Source of the DNA: Candidatus Sabulitectum sp.
Lineage (GTDB): Bacteria > Fermentibacterota > Fermentibacteria > Fermentibacterales > JCC-6
NCBI GenBank assembly: GCA_021107435.1
Contig: JAIOSV010000030.1
Span: 28,524-92,523 of the forward strand
Direction of reading: 5' to 3'
DNA length: 64,000 nt
Shown here: piece by piece, positions 51,072-60,255 of the stretch
How positions within the stretch are numbered: the first letter of the stretch is position 1
How the letters are laid out: each line of letters begins with the position of its first letter
The notes under the pieces: model-generated
The model's database searches: none
Told to the model about the DNA's origin: nothing
What the model saw: only the letters and a program-made list of their open reading frames with translations
Position numbers and translations under genes: made by a program

Positions 51072-51787
51072 CAGAGCCTCAGATCGTTTGCAGGTGTTTG
51101 TGAAGATCGCAGGGAAGAGAGCAGAGTAAAGCTGATGTGACCATTCAGCAAAGCATGCACATCAGTTCCGGATTGTTCCCTGACCGGCTGCATCTCATAA
51201 GGTCCGTATCTGTAGGATTCACCATCACCTTCACGAGTGAAGGGAATCTCAGTGGCAAAACTTCCTACAGTGGTCATTCTGTATCCATTGTGATCTCCTG
51301 CGGGAACATTGATATTGAGAAGCATTCCAGGTTTAATCATCCTGAATAACCCCTGTTCAACAACATTTTGGATAACCTTTGAAGAAAGCATGAAATCCGG
51401 TGAGGAAGCGTATTCCTGGCTGATGGCAATGGCGGGTATATGCCAGAATGCAGCCTCCGTGGCAGCGGCTACAGTACCGGAGTACCATGTATTGTTCGCG
51501 ACGTTAGCTCCGGGGTTAATCCCGGAGACCAGAAGATCAGGAGGGTCACCGCTGATGAGTTCAGTGAGAGCTAGTTTTACGCATTCAACAGGAGTTCCCT
51601 CAACGGAGTATCTCTTAAAATCATGTTCCCTTAAAGTCAGTGAAGAATGTATATTGACCGACATGCTCGCCCCACTGTGGTGGTGATAGGGAGCCACTGT
51701 AATAGTATCGTGACCGGACAGAGCATCCTCAAGAGCTTTCAGACCGGGTTCGTCAAACCCGTCGTCGTTTACAAGAAGTATTTTCAT
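51053..51787 (-). CDS. surE: 5'/3'-nucleotidase SurE
   Basis: This is a 244-residue SurE, a divalent-metal nucleoside-monophosphate phosphatase. The N-terminal 'ILLVNDDGFDEPG' holds the metal-binding Asp pair, with further ligands in 'HSGASMS' and 'SGINPGANVANNTWYSGTVAAATEA', the family signature. Length is typical. It lies 3 bases after the PorV-like gene and overlaps the transglutaminase-like gene, an envelope context that is unusual for this cytoplasmic enzyme. A pcm or rpoS neighbour, common in Proteobacteria, is absent. Confidence 0.94.
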   Translation of the reverse strand: MKILLVNDDGFDEPGLKALEDALSGHDTITVAPYHHHSGASMSVNIHSSLTLREHDFKRYSVEGTPVECVKLALTELISGDPPDLLVSGINPGANVANNTWYSGTVAAATEAAFWHIPAIAISQEYASSPDFMLSSKVIQNVVEQGLFRMIKPGMLLNINVPAGDHNGYRMTTVGSFATEIPFTREGDGESYRYGPYEMQPVREQSGTDVHALLNGHISFTLLSSLRSSQTPANDLRLWCSRQS

Positions 51788-51790
51788 GAC

Positions 51791-52681
51791 TCAGAGGGAT
51801 CTGGAAAGCGAGAAACGGTGCGTTGTTCCAAGGGAGAAATTACCCGGGATGAATGCATAGTCCAGAGTCCAGCGTTTTGCGGAGAGACCTGCACCGGCAG
51901 TAAGATCCCTGCTGTCGTCATTGATTTTCCAGCCACCGCGGAGGGATGCCCAGTGGACAGGACTGAATTCAATGCCGAAACCCGCATTGGTCCGGTTATC
52001 AAGAGGGCGCATGACTTGAGCTGAAACAGACAGATCACCGAAACGGGAATGTCTGTTCCACTTCGAGGCAAAAACCCATGTACGGGGAAATCTGAATTCC
52101 TTGTCATCCATGGAAACTGATGGCCCGGAATGAAGGTAAGCAGCGGTAAACATCAGCGAAGAACAGGGATGGTAGTTGAAACCTAAATCAACAGCCCAGC
52201 CGTTTGAAGATTCCAGCCATATCTTCTCGTGAATGATCTTGAGACCTGCTCCCGCATCAAAACGGCCCAGTCTGGCTGCAATGGCACCGTTTGCGGAAAA
52301 ATCAGTGGCGTTGAATGTATCAACCGGATCAGATGATGGTGTTTCCCTGTACTCTATACCGGTAGTTGAAACGGATCTCAAGGCGAGAGACCCTGTAAAG
52401 ACACTTCCCAGTCCTGAAACAGCCGCAATGTAGTTCTGGGTGGTAGTTCCGTACCACTGGTTATGGCCGGCTGAGACGGAAGCTTCCCGACCGGCGAGGA
52501 GTGCCGGATTGGAGAAAATGGCGAGTTCATCGCCATTAACAGCGCCGGTACCGCCAAGAGCGGCTGTTCTGGCGCCAACATCCATTTTCAGGAATGGGTA
52601 AACACCCAGCCCGGCATCTCTGTAAACACCCGCAGAGCAAAGCCCGGCAAGGATCATAAGTATCATTAATGTTTTTCTCAT
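51791..52681 (-). CDS. PorV/PorQ-family outer-membrane protein
   Basis: This 296-residue protein has a signal peptide (1-17). The N-terminal 'KMDVGARTAALGGTGAVNGDELAIFSNPA' region is the hallmark of the PorV/PorQ (UPF0164) family of outer-membrane beta-barrels. The rest alternates strands and ends in '...TTHRFSLSRSL'. PorV recruits cargo in type IX secretion in Bacteroidetes; other members are general barrels. Two secreted proteins in the window carry C-terminal sorting-type domains, which fits. It is the first gene of a - strand operon. The 81-base divergent gap to 52763 shows a possible TATATT -10 but nothing certain. Confidence 0.82.
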   Translation of the reverse strand: MRKTLMILMILAGLCSAGVYRDAGLGVYPFLKMDVGARTAALGGTGAVNGDELAIFSNPALLAGREASVSAGHNQWYGTTTQNYIAAVSGLGSVFTGSLALRSVSTTGIEYRETPSSDPVDTFNATDFSANGAIAARLGRFDAGAGLKIIHEKIWLESSNGWAVDLGFNYHPCSSLMFTAAYLHSGPSVSMDDKEFRFPRTWVFASKWNRHSRFGDLSVSAQVMRPLDNRTNAGFGIEFSPVHWASLRGGWKINDDSRDLTAGAGLSAKRWTLDYAFIPGNFSLGTTHRFSLSRSL

Positions 52682-52762
52682 AACAAACCCCTATACACAA
52701 GAAAAGATTCAAGGTTCCAAAGGGGGAATTATATTACCAGTTCCCGCGAAAGGATAAAGATA

Positions 52763-53569
52763 ATGAAAATCCTGGCCATCCGTGATTCTCATCAGTCCGG
52801 CTATGTGAATATGGCTGTTGATCTGTGTTCAATGACGCTTGTTCAGACTGGGAATGCTCAGGCTGTTTTCCGAACCTATCTGTGGGCGCCTCATTGTCTT
52901 TCTATTGGTCGTTTTCAGAAACCTGAAAAAGAAACAGACGTAAAAAGACTTCTGGAAGACGGATACCATGTTGTCCGAAGACCTACCGGCGGCAGAGCTG
53001 TATGGCACGGACATGAGCTTACCTACTCTCTGGTTGCGCGGGAAGACCATCCTCTGGTGAGCGGTTCCATCACAGAAAGCCTTGAAAAAGTAGCCGGTAT
53101 TCTTACAGCCGGCTTGAAAAAGTCGGGCATTCCAGCGGTTTTAAATAAGAGGACCAGAGAACTTTCTCCAGCAGGAAGAGAATTCAACCCCTGTTTCACC
53201 TCTCACGGCAGATCAGAGATTATGACACCTGACGGCAGGAAACTCGTTGGCAGTGCCCAGGCCAGAAGCAGAGGGGTATTCATTGAGCACGGATCAATTC
53301 TCTTCTCCAACCAGCAGACAAAGGCAATTGATTATCTTCCGGCGTCAGCTTCCAATGCACTGAAAACTAAAATGCGTAAAATACTCCTCAATAGTGTGGG
53401 AACAGTTCTTGAGTACAATCCTGGAATTACTCCGGAAATTCTGGCTGAGAATCTTCATGAACAATTTGCGGTCTATTCCGGTGGAACTCCAGCTCCACTC
53501 CTCTCGGCTAACCTTCCCGATCTAGAGAAAACAGTTCATGAAAGGCGACAGATAATTGAAAACAAGTAA
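52763..53569 (+). CDS. Lipoate-protein ligase/octanoyltransferase (LplA/LipM family)
   Basis: This is a 268-residue BPL/LplA-fold enzyme: 'YLWAPHCLSIGRFQ', 'RRPTGGRAVWHGHELTYS', then Cys144 in 'NPCFTS' and Lys160 in 'GRKLVGSAQAR'. The Cys corresponds in position to the acyl-thioester Cys of LipM octanoyltransferases, and the Lys is the acyl-binding residue. It overlaps lipA by 14 bases, favouring transfer of octanoate from ACP to lipoyl domains followed by sulfur insertion. A lipoate ligase role remains possible. The ATG has AAAGGA upstream. Confidence 0.87.
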   Translation: MKILAIRDSHQSGYVNMAVDLCSMTLVQTGNAQAVFRTYLWAPHCLSIGRFQKPEKETDVKRLLEDGYHVVRRPTGGRAVWHGHELTYSLVAREDHPLVSGSITESLEKVAGILTAGLKKSGIPAVLNKRTRELSPAGREFNPCFTSHGRSEIMTPDGRKLVGSAQARSRGVFIEHGSILFSNQQTKAIDYLPASASNALKTKMRKILLNSVGTVLEYNPGITPEILAENLHEQFAVYSGGTPAPLLSANLPDLEKTVHERRQIIENK

Positions 53570-54419
53570 GAAACCTGACTGGCTGAAAATGCCCACTATC
53601 GGTAAAGAGTCCGCAGGTAAAATTCGAAGAATACTCTCTGACATGAATCTGAATACTGTATGCAATGAAGCCAGATGTCCGAACAGAGGGTACTGCTATG
53701 AGAGGGGCACAGCAACTTTCCTGATACTGGGCTCCGTTTGTACAAGAAACTGTGCCTACTGCGCAATTGAAAAAAACATCACATCTCCTCCTCCTCCGGA
53801 TCCTGGTGAACCTGAAAGGGTTGCGGAGGCATCTGCCAGAATGAAACTTCAGTATGTTGTTCTGACCTCGGTTACAAGAGATGATCTTCCGGACGGAGGT
53901 GCCGGACACTTCGTAAAAACAGTAACTGCGCTCAGGAACAAAATAGAAGGAGTCAGAGTTGAGGTTCTCACACCGGACTTTAATGGTGATGAATCCGCGC
54001 TGAAAAAAATCGCGGCATGCAGACCGGATGTGTTCAACCACAATCTTGAAACTGTAAGAAAACTTTTTTCAGGACTTCGTCCTGTAGCATCATATGACCA
54101 GTCGTTGTCAGTCCTGAAAAGGTTTTCTCGTATGGTACCCGCAATTCCCACAAAGAGTGGAATCATGGTGGGTCTGGGTGAAAACGCGAGTGATGTGGAA
54201 GTAACTCTTCAGGATTTGAGAAACAGCGGTGTCTCACTGCTGACCATCGGTCAGTATCTCCAGCCAACGTCAAAGCACATGCCGGTTGTAAGGTACGTCG
54301 AACCGGATGAATTCGAAAACTGGGAGAAAACAGCGCTGGAAATGGGTTTTACCGGAGTGGCCAGTGGTGCTCTTGTTAGAAGTTCCTTCCATGCTGATCT
54401 CCTGATGGAGAGCAGATGA
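53556..54419 (+). CDS. lipA: Lipoyl synthase
   Basis: LipA inserts two sulfurs into octanoyl-domains by radical-SAM chemistry. The auxiliary-cluster cysteines C36, C41 and C47 ('CNEARCPNRGYC') and radical-SAM cysteines C62, C66 and C69 ('CTRNCAYC') are all present. 'VLTSVTRDDLPDGGA', 'FNHNLETV' and 'KSGIMVGLGE' complete the signature. The start is TTG 53556, 14 bases inside the previous gene; the protein is 287 residues, a normal length. It is followed by dusB with a 4-base overlap. Confidence 0.96.
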   Translation: MKTSKKPDWLKMPTIGKESAGKIRRILSDMNLNTVCNEARCPNRGYCYERGTATFLILGSVCTRNCAYCAIEKNITSPPPPDPGEPERVAEASARMKLQYVVLTSVTRDDLPDGGAGHFVKTVTALRNKIEGVRVEVLTPDFNGDESALKKIAACRPDVFNHNLETVRKLFSGLRPVASYDQSLSVLKRFSRMVPAIPTKSGIMVGLGENASDVEVTLQDLRNSGVSLLTIGQYLQPTSKHMPVVRYVEPDEFENWEKTALEMGFTGVASGALVRSSFHADLLMESR

Positions 54420-55390
54420 ACCGGGAACACAATCTGATTCCCTTCTACACAAATGGCATCACCATGGCGCCGATGGCAGGTGTAACAGACTCAGCCTTCA
54501 GGAGGATCTGCATTAAACTTGGCGCGACCTGTCTGGTAACAGAGATGGTTACTGCAGCGGGTTTATCACGAAAAAGTGTCAAAACAAAAAAGATGCTGCG
54601 GTATCACCCTGACGAACAGCCAATAGGTGTTCAGCTTTTCGGGGCTAAACCGGAGGATTTCGCAAGGGCCTCAGATCTTGTAACCCCGCTTGGCTTCAAA
54701 TTCATTGATATCAATGCCGGATGCCCTGTAAAAAGAGTTCTTAGAAGCGGCAGCGGCAGCTCACTCCTTGGTGATATTCCAAGATTGCTTCAGATAATAA
54801 AGGTAACAAAGGAAAACACAGACCTTCCTGTTACCGTAAAGATCCGGCTGGGCCTCACCCGCGATAATCCGGTTCCTGATAATATTGGTGAGCTTGTTGC
54901 CGATGCGGGTGCCTGTACCATAGCAGTACATGGCCGTTTCAGGCTTGATTTTTTCTCGGGTGACGTTAACAGAGAGGGAATCAGGCGCATAGCAGAGTTC
55001 TCCCCCATTCCCGTCATAGCGAATGGCGATTCCACATCTGTTGAGGCTGCTCTGAAACTCAGAGATGAAACAGGTTCAACGGGGCTGCTTATCGGACGCG
55101 GAGCCTGGGGCAATCCGTGGATATTCAGAGGTATTGCCGGTGGAAGCCCATTCCCTGCCCCGGGGGAACTCCACAGTATCATCATGGAACAGCTATCCAT
55201 GATGATGGAAATGATACCTGAACCACAGGTGTTCCATATCTTCAGGGGGCATCTTGTGCAGTATTTCAGGGGTTTTCACGGAGCAGCTGATCTGAGAAGA
55301 AGGGCTGTAGGAACCGAATCATTTGCAGAGGTGGACATTGTTGCCAGAGAGGCGGATATTGCAATGCACACTTCCGTGGAGGATAGATGA
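54416..55390 (+). CDS. dusB: tRNA-dihydrouridine synthase
   Basis: This is a 324-residue FMN enzyme that reduces uridine in the tRNA D-loop. It starts with 'MAPMAGVTDSAFRRI'; 'QLFGAKPEDF', the catalytic Cys103 in 'INAGCPVKRV' and 'LLIGRGAWGNPWIF' are the family blocks. The subclass DusB is the closest by 'GSGSSLL' and length. It overlaps lipA by 4 bases and the next lipoprotein by 4 bases, so translation of all four genes is coupled. Which D-loop position it modifies is not known. Confidence 0.93.
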   Translation: MNREHNLIPFYTNGITMAPMAGVTDSAFRRICIKLGATCLVTEMVTAAGLSRKSVKTKKMLRYHPDEQPIGVQLFGAKPEDFARASDLVTPLGFKFIDINAGCPVKRVLRSGSGSSLLGDIPRLLQIIKVTKENTDLPVTVKIRLGLTRDNPVPDNIGELVADAGACTIAVHGRFRLDFFSGDVNREGIRRIAEFSPIPVIANGDSTSVEAALKLRDETGSTGLLIGRGAWGNPWIFRGIAGGSPFPAPGELHSIIMEQLSMMMEMIPEPQVFHIFRGHLVQYFRGFHGAADLRRRAVGTESFAEVDIVAREADIAMHTSVEDR

Positions 55391-56133
55391 GAACAAAGAC
55401 ACTCATTGTAACTGCAATTGCTCTGCTCACCGGGTGCTCGAACACCAGGGTAGTACAATCCCGCTATGTAATTCAGACGGAAGCCGCAGTGTCGGAGTGT
55501 TCATATGTCTGGCAGCAGGGAGATTACTGGGAGTTCCTTGCCTGGGCGCTTCTGGATGACATCTCCTCCGCAGATGTTCTGGCTATAACCGCAGGTTACA
55601 CCCCGGAGGCACTTCCCGAGCCGGGAACAGAGATATCAATACCTATTCCTGAAGAGTACGAAGACCCTGCAAGAAAAAGAATGGAAGCTGCCAGGCTGAT
55701 AAGAACGGCCACGGAGATTCGGGAAACAGATCGCAATCAATGTATGGAGCTTCTGACAGAGGCCAGTGAGAAGGATTCATCCTGGTCTGTACCTGTAACT
55801 AACATCACAGTCATGCTGCTTGAAGATGGAAGAGCCGATGAAGCGCTGGAGCTGCTTGGACCCATCTGCTACAAAAATACCCCTGCCCTTATTATGGCGG
55901 GAATCGCCTGGCGTAACGGTGACACTGATATCGCTCTAAGACACCTTTCAGAGGCATTGATCTCAGCATCTCCCCGACCGGAAGCACTCGCGGCAGCCGG
56001 GATAGCCTTGTCTGTTACCGGGGACAGGGAAAGAGCAGGAAACATTATCAGGAGACTTCTCGATAACCCTGAAGCTCCCTCTGAACTGAGAATCCTCGTG
56101 ATGCAATATGCTCTTATGCTTGCAGAAGAGTAG
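55387..56133 (+). CDS. TPR-type lipoprotein
   Basis: This 248-residue protein has a signal and lipobox 'ALLTGC' (Cys17). After about 80 residues with a LysM-like 'GYTPEALPEPGTEISIPIP' stretch, TPR-like helical repeats run from about 95 to 245. It would sit in the envelope as a lipoprotein and bind partner proteins; LysM-like spacing suggests peptidoglycan contact but is weak. It is the last gene of the lipoate-dusB run. A short ATTCCC/GGGAAT hairpin (56188-56211) lies in the following 93-base gap without a U-tract. Confidence 0.65.
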   Translation: MRTKTLIVTAIALLTGCSNTRVVQSRYVIQTEAAVSECSYVWQQGDYWEFLAWALLDDISSADVLAITAGYTPEALPEPGTEISIPIPEEYEDPARKRMEAARLIRTATEIRETDRNQCMELLTEASEKDSSWSVPVTNITVMLLEDGRADEALELLGPICYKNTPALIMAGIAWRNGDTDIALRHLSEALISASPRPEALAAAGIALSVTGDRERAGNIIRRLLDNPEAPSELRILVMQYALMLAEE

Positions 56134-56226
56134 AAATCTGAAGCAATGTGGCCAGGAGCGTGATTGAAAGTGCAGCATATCTTCTGAATTCCCGATTGAT
56201 TATCAGGGAATACCATGTTTTAATAA

Positions 56227-57036
56227 CTAATTACTGCTAACCTGTTTCCCGTTCCTGAAAACATCAGCTCGCAATACTCCGAACTTGTCAATGCAAACAT
56301 GCATTGTGAACAGAATGGTAAGAACTACACTGGTTATGGTGCTTACAACAATGGCAATCATTATGAGAATCTGATACTTTATCGCTACTTCAGGGCTTGC
56401 ACCTCCCAGTATAACTCCGGTCATCATGCCGGGAAGTGTTACAATTCCCATGGTGGCCATGGATGCAAGAGTCGGCCTAAGCGCCAGTTGAACACTTTCC
56501 CGAAGATACGGCAGCAATGCCTCCCGATGAGATGCCCCCAGAGATAATACATACAGATAGTGGTTGGAATCGGTTCTCAACTGCCTGTAGAAGGTGCTGA
56601 TGCCCACAATGTTTCCTCGAAGAGAATTCCCAAGGAGCATTCCACCCAGCACAATGAGATATCTGGCATCAAAGATGTTATCCATGGGTATGACAAAAGT
56701 ATTAATGTAAAACACAACACTGACAGTAGCAACAAAAAACGAGGTAAAAGCAGGGAAAAATATCCTGCTGATTTTTATGGATGAACTTCTCACAGAAGCG
56801 AAAACAGCCACCACAATCATTACGGTTAGCCAGCCGATGTTCACAAATGGATTGTTCCAGATAAACAGGTACTTAAGAAAGACACCGATCAACGCAAGCT
56901 GAACTGACATTCGTACAACTGAAACAAAAAGCGGTGTTACCAGTTTGAGACCGTATCTAAAACTGATTGCTACCGGAATGATCAGCAAAAGGAATGCTAC
57001 TGCCAGAGAGAGTACGGGTATATCTAATGTTTCCAT
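56227..57036 (-). CDS. fetB: FetB-family ABC permease (UPF0014)
   Basis: This is a 269-residue protein with about seven membrane helices. The signature 'MATMGIVTLPGMMTGVILGGASP' region (about 193-216) and 'GNSLRGNIVGISTFYRQL' identify the YbbM/FetB family, which in E. coli forms with FetA an iron exporter. It overlaps the ATPase gene by 13 bases. It is the last gene of the HAD-PRT-HExxH-FetA-FetB run; an iron role here is an inference. Confidence 0.9.
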   Translation of the reverse strand: METLDIPVLSLAVAFLLLIIPVAISFRYGLKLVTPLFVSVVRMSVQLALIGVFLKYLFIWNNPFVNIGWLTVMIVVAVFASVRSSSIKISRIFFPAFTSFFVATVSVVFYINTFVIPMDNIFDARYLIVLGGMLLGNSLRGNIVGISTFYRQLRTDSNHYLYVLSLGASHREALLPYLRESVQLALRPTLASMATMGIVTLPGMMTGVILGGASPEVAIKYQILIMIAIVVSTITSVVLTILFTMHVCIDKFGVLRADVFRNGKQVSSN

Positions 57037-57665
57037 TTTTTCTCCTCAAAGTCGAACACCCGTACAGCAGAGTTCTCGGTCCATACCGGATCATGGGAAA
57101 CAACAACGCATGTCCAGTCTTCTCTGTTAAGAAAAAAATCTGCAACCTTTTTCTTCAGATGCTTATCAAGAGATGCGGTAATCTCGTCCAGGAAAAACAC
57201 ATCTCGGTTTAAAAGAACAGCAATCACAATTGCAAGACGCTGTCTTTCGCCACCGGATAACTCCTTAATATTCTTATGAATTACTTCAAAGTTCAGCTCA
57301 AATAATTTCATCAAGTCATTCACAGCAAAATTGAGATGAGCGTTTATTTTCAGTCCGGAAACGAAGACAAGCAAATCGTGAACAGTTCCTGATCCAAGGC
57401 TTGTATCCTGATCAATGTATGCTATTCTTTTTCGCACATCCCAGACTGTCTTTTCATCCACAACTGCTCCGTCAAAGAAAACTTTTCCTTCACGCGGAGT
57501 GATGAATCCCAGAAGCAGAGACAGCAGTGAGCTTTTGCCGCAGCCCGATTTCCCGGAGAGAACAACCTTATCGCCCTGATTAATCTTTAGAGAGAGGTTT
57601 TGAATTATGCTTCTGTCATTAAAGTTTAAATGTATGTTTTTGAATTCAATCACAGTACTTCTCAT
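57024..57665 (-). CDS. fetA: FetA-type ABC ATPase
   Basis: This is a 213-residue ABC ATPase with Walker A 'SGKSGCGKSS' (about 38-47), Q-loop, signature 'ELSGGERQRLAIV', Walker B 'VFFLDEITASLD' and switch His in 'VVVSHDPVW'. Directly next to the FetB-family permease, it is its ATPase subunit. It overlaps the HExxH protein gene by 4 bases (ATGA). Confidence 0.9.
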   Translation of the reverse strand: MRSTVIEFKNIHLNFNDRSIIQNLSLKINQGDKVVLSGKSGCGKSSLLSLLLGFITPREGKVFFDGAVVDEKTVWDVRKRIAYIDQDTSLGSGTVHDLLVFVSGLKINAHLNFAVNDLMKLFELNFEVIHKNIKELSGGERQRLAIVIAVLLNRDVFFLDEITASLDKHLKKKVADFFLNREDWTCVVVSHDPVWTENSAVRVFDFEEKKWKH

Positions 57666-58897
57666 TTCAGGCTTTTCTGCGTATTGCCTGTTACAGGTTC
57701 TTCAAGCTCTATTCTGTTTTCCATACACCAGTCTCTAATTGCCTGTTGTTGCCTTGTGTTTTCAAAATCGTACCATTCCTGAAGAGCATTATTCGATTCC
57801 AGTAGAGCTTTGAAACGTGAGTATGCGCCTTTGCTGCGAAAAATCCGCTCAACTTCATAAAGATCGCGGGGTAATTGGATTTCCACGAATTCGAGGACCA
57901 AATCCCTGCCAAGGCCGAGTTCATTCTTGTGTGGAATATTAACGCATTGATCCCAGTCAAGATCCTTATCTTCATCTATTTCATTAATCCCGCCCATGTC
58001 GGAGCGAAAAAGCATTTTTCCTGTGTTCCTGCAGAGTACAGCAGTATGCATACCGTAAGACTCTGATCCTACAAAGTAGAAAGCAGTTTCAACATCGGAG
58101 AATGCGAATTTAACAGTGGCTTCATATATCATATCAAACAGTTTATCAATTTCCACGGCCAGGAAGGGCTTTCTTTCTACCAGAAACTCAATAAAGGCTG
58201 CTCCTCCTTCATAAAAAACTCTGCGATCCAGTAGCTCATCTTCCCTGTCTGGAATTACAGAAAGCCCCAGTTTCAACCTGACAAGATTTTCGATATATCG
58301 GGCAAACCCCTCTTTCCATTCCTGCCAGACCATGTACTCATAGTCATCTTCAGAGAGCTGCTCTGACAACTCACGGCGACACTGCCGTATCGTCCTGGAA
58401 TCGTTCATTTGCAGAGCTTTCATAAATAATCGGTAAAGGGGAACAAAATCAGAATTATCGTACGGGAATGGGTAATTCAGCTCCCACATACAGTCTTTAC
58501 AATCAGCTGCCTCCCTTGCAATCCTGAGTTTCTTCTTCAGCTGAGGTTCGCAACTTTCCCCCTGGCGGCAGTGAATGAACTCATGGAATATTGTGGCATA
58601 GCCTTCAAGAGAATCAAATACTTCCCCGGTAACCACACAGGCCATTCGGTTGTCAAAGCACTCAAGGTTGAAAGCGGCCCGAACACCAACGGGTATGACC
58701 ATAGGAGTTGGAGCACGCTTCACAAGAAAATACCTTTCCCCTGATTTATCTGTATCAAAAATGAGAAACTCACCGTTCTCTACAACAGCAATTGGATAAA
58801 GTTGTGCCAGAAAAGGATGAACACCGGATATGGTGTCTCTGATTTCAAACACTCGCTGCAGTTCGCTTATGAAGTTCTTATCCATCATACGGCTCAT
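57662..58897 (-). CDS. Putative HExxH zinc metalloprotein
   Basis: The ATG at 58897 is preferred (GGGAAG just upstream); a longer frame to 58954 and ATGs at 58888/58885 are alternatives. The product is 411 residues, cytoplasmic, with no signal or membrane helix. The gluzincin-like pair is visible: 'TIFHEFIHCRQ' (His105, Glu106, His109) and a second Glu in 'EWKEGFARY' (Glu196). Nearby cysteines 'HCRQGESC' and 'ADCKDC' may add metal ligands. No named family is recognised. It is translationally coupled to FetA-FetB (4-base overlap) and to a phosphoribosyltransferase gene (20-base overlap), which suggests a metal-linked function. Confidence 0.7.
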   Translation of the reverse strand: MSRMMDKNFISELQRVFEIRDTISGVHPFLAQLYPIAVVENGEFLIFDTDKSGERYFLVKRAPTPMVIPVGVRAAFNLECFDNRMACVVTGEVFDSLEGYATIFHEFIHCRQGESCEPQLKKKLRIAREAADCKDCMWELNYPFPYDNSDFVPLYRLFMKALQMNDSRTIRQCRRELSEQLSEDDYEYMVWQEWKEGFARYIENLVRLKLGLSVIPDREDELLDRRVFYEGGAAFIEFLVERKPFLAVEIDKLFDMIYEATVKFAFSDVETAFYFVGSESYGMHTAVLCRNTGKMLFRSDMGGINEIDEDKDLDWDQCVNIPHKNELGLGRDLVLEFVEIQLPRDLYEVERIFRSKGAYSRFKALLESNNALQEWYDFENTRQQQAIRDWCMENRIELEEPVTGNTQKSLK

Positions 58898-59399
58898 TTT
58901 CTTCCCGGAGAGAATGGATTTTATATTTCTCCCGCAATATTGATGTTTTTTCATTCAGGTCAATATTGATTGTTGCGATACCGGAGACAATGCTGCCCTG
59001 ACTCTCAATCAAAGCTGCTGCGGCTTTTATCTGTGCGCCTGTTTCAATCCATTCGTCAATCAGCAGCACTCGTGCTTTTTGTGGAAGAATGTCTTTTCTG
59101 ATCTCAAGGTGCTTGACTTTGCCGGAGTAATCAGTGAACTCGACGCTGTCGGTCTCAACAGGGAGCTTGCCGCCTTTGCGAATTGGAATCAGGCCTGCGC
59201 CAAGGTGTTGAGTCACCGCTGCTCCAATGATGAAGCCAAGGGCATCTATACAGGCAACAAAGTCAATCCCGGAATTGAGAAAAGGCTCAGCGAGATCAGA
59301 CACCATCTCCCTGAAAGAGTCCGCATCGGCAAAGAGAGGAGTAACATCGCATCGATTGCCTGAGGTTTTCGTGTCAATAAGAGAAAGATATGATTTCAT
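58878..59399 (-). CDS. APRT-like phosphoribosyltransferase
   Basis: The ATG at 59399 forms an ATGA overlap with the HAD gene; 59408 is the alternative start. The product is 173 residues. The PRPP-binding motif is 'VLLIDEWIETGAQIKAA' (about 111-127), as in adenine phosphoribosyltransferases, though with DE in place of DD and Gln following the TGA. The hood 'ALGFIIGAAVTQHLGAGLIP' and 'RKGGKLP' loop also fit. It salvages a base with PRPP or acts as a purine-responsive regulator. The substrate is uncertain because the family is mixed. Confidence 0.8.
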   Translation of the reverse strand: MKSYLSLIDTKTSGNRCDVTPLFADADSFREMVSDLAEPFLNSGIDFVACIDALGFIIGAAVTQHLGAGLIPIRKGGKLPVETDSVEFTDYSGKVKHLEIRKDILPQKARVLLIDEWIETGAQIKAAAALIESQGSIVSGIATINIDLNEKTSILREKYKIHSLREENEPYDG

Positions 59400-60238
59400 T
59401 GCCTGCACCAGTCGTTTTGAATGTATCGGGCAACACTGTCTTCATTGTTGCTTCCGATCACCTCAGTTGCGTATTTCTTCAACTCTTCTGTGGCATTTGA
59501 GACTGCAATTGATCTGTGGGCCATTTTGAACATGCTGATGTCATTGCTGTTGTCGCCGAACACAACCACTTCACAGTCAGGAAAACCCGTCAGCTTCTGC
59601 AGAACCTGGATTGCATGATCCTTGGTAGCTTTCTTGTGGTGAGCTGTAAGCCAGAAGAATCCGGGAGAGTACTGATCCTGGAGACAGTGGATTTCAAGAG
59701 AATCCTGATATCGTTCTCTGAATTCAAGTTCAAGTTCAGAGAGAACATCAATTCTTCCGATTACATTCAAGCAGATCACCTGATCTCTGAACGAAGTTCT
59801 GATGTCATCAACAAATCTGAGTCGCTTGTCATTGTGGGTCCGGCGGTCTTTCAGATACCAACTGATGCCGTCATTTGTAACGCTGCTGTAGTACAGACGA
59901 TCTTCAGAGCCGGTGTATGTGGAAACGAGTGGAGAGCATCCGCGGGCATTGATTACATCATAGATGTCTTCTACGAGAGGCGGGTCAATGCTGTTGATGA
60001 ACAGATGCTCACCCGATTCAAGGTCGGAGATAATGGCTCCGTTGAACTCAATAACAGGCAGATGAAGTTTGAGTCCCGCGAAAATGGTTTTGATTGAGGA
60101 AACACTTCTTGCACTTGCTACAGTAAAGGAAAGATTCTCCTGAAGTAGTTCATCAAGAGCATCCCGGGTAAACGGAGAAAGAGTACCGTTATCTCGCAGG
60201 AGTGTTCCATCAAGGTCTGAGATGTAGAGTGGGTTCAT
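59396..60238 (-). CDS. HAD-superfamily phosphatase (Cof type)
   Basis: This 280-residue enzyme has motif I 'YISDLDGTLL' (nucleophile Asp8 and acid/base Asp10), motif II 'TVASARS', motif III Lys in the 'HHKKATKDHAIQ' region and motif IV 'VFGDNSNDISMF'. The type IIB cap (about 85-190) places it in the Cof/YidA group, which removes phosphate from sugar phosphates or FMN precursors. It lies 17 bases after the DUF2007-like gene and overlaps the phosphoribosyltransferase gene by 4 bases. Confidence 0.9.
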   Translation of the reverse strand: MNPLYISDLDGTLLRDNGTLSPFTRDALDELLQENLSFTVASARSVSSIKTIFAGLKLHLPVIEFNGAIISDLESGEHLFINSIDPPLVEDIYDVINARGCSPLVSTYTGSEDRLYYSSVTNDGISWYLKDRRTHNDKRLRFVDDIRTSFRDQVICLNVIGRIDVLSELELEFRERYQDSLEIHCLQDQYSPGFFWLTAHHKKATKDHAIQVLQKLTGFPDCEVVVFGDNSNDISMFKMAHRSIAVSNATEELKKYATEVIGSNNEDSVARYIQNDWCRQ

Positions 60239-60255
60239 TCTGAAAAGCTGCTCAG

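Noticed and set aside
56188..56211. ATTCCC/GGGAAT hairpin as terminator
   Set aside because: The stem is only 6 bases with a 12-base loop and no U-tract.
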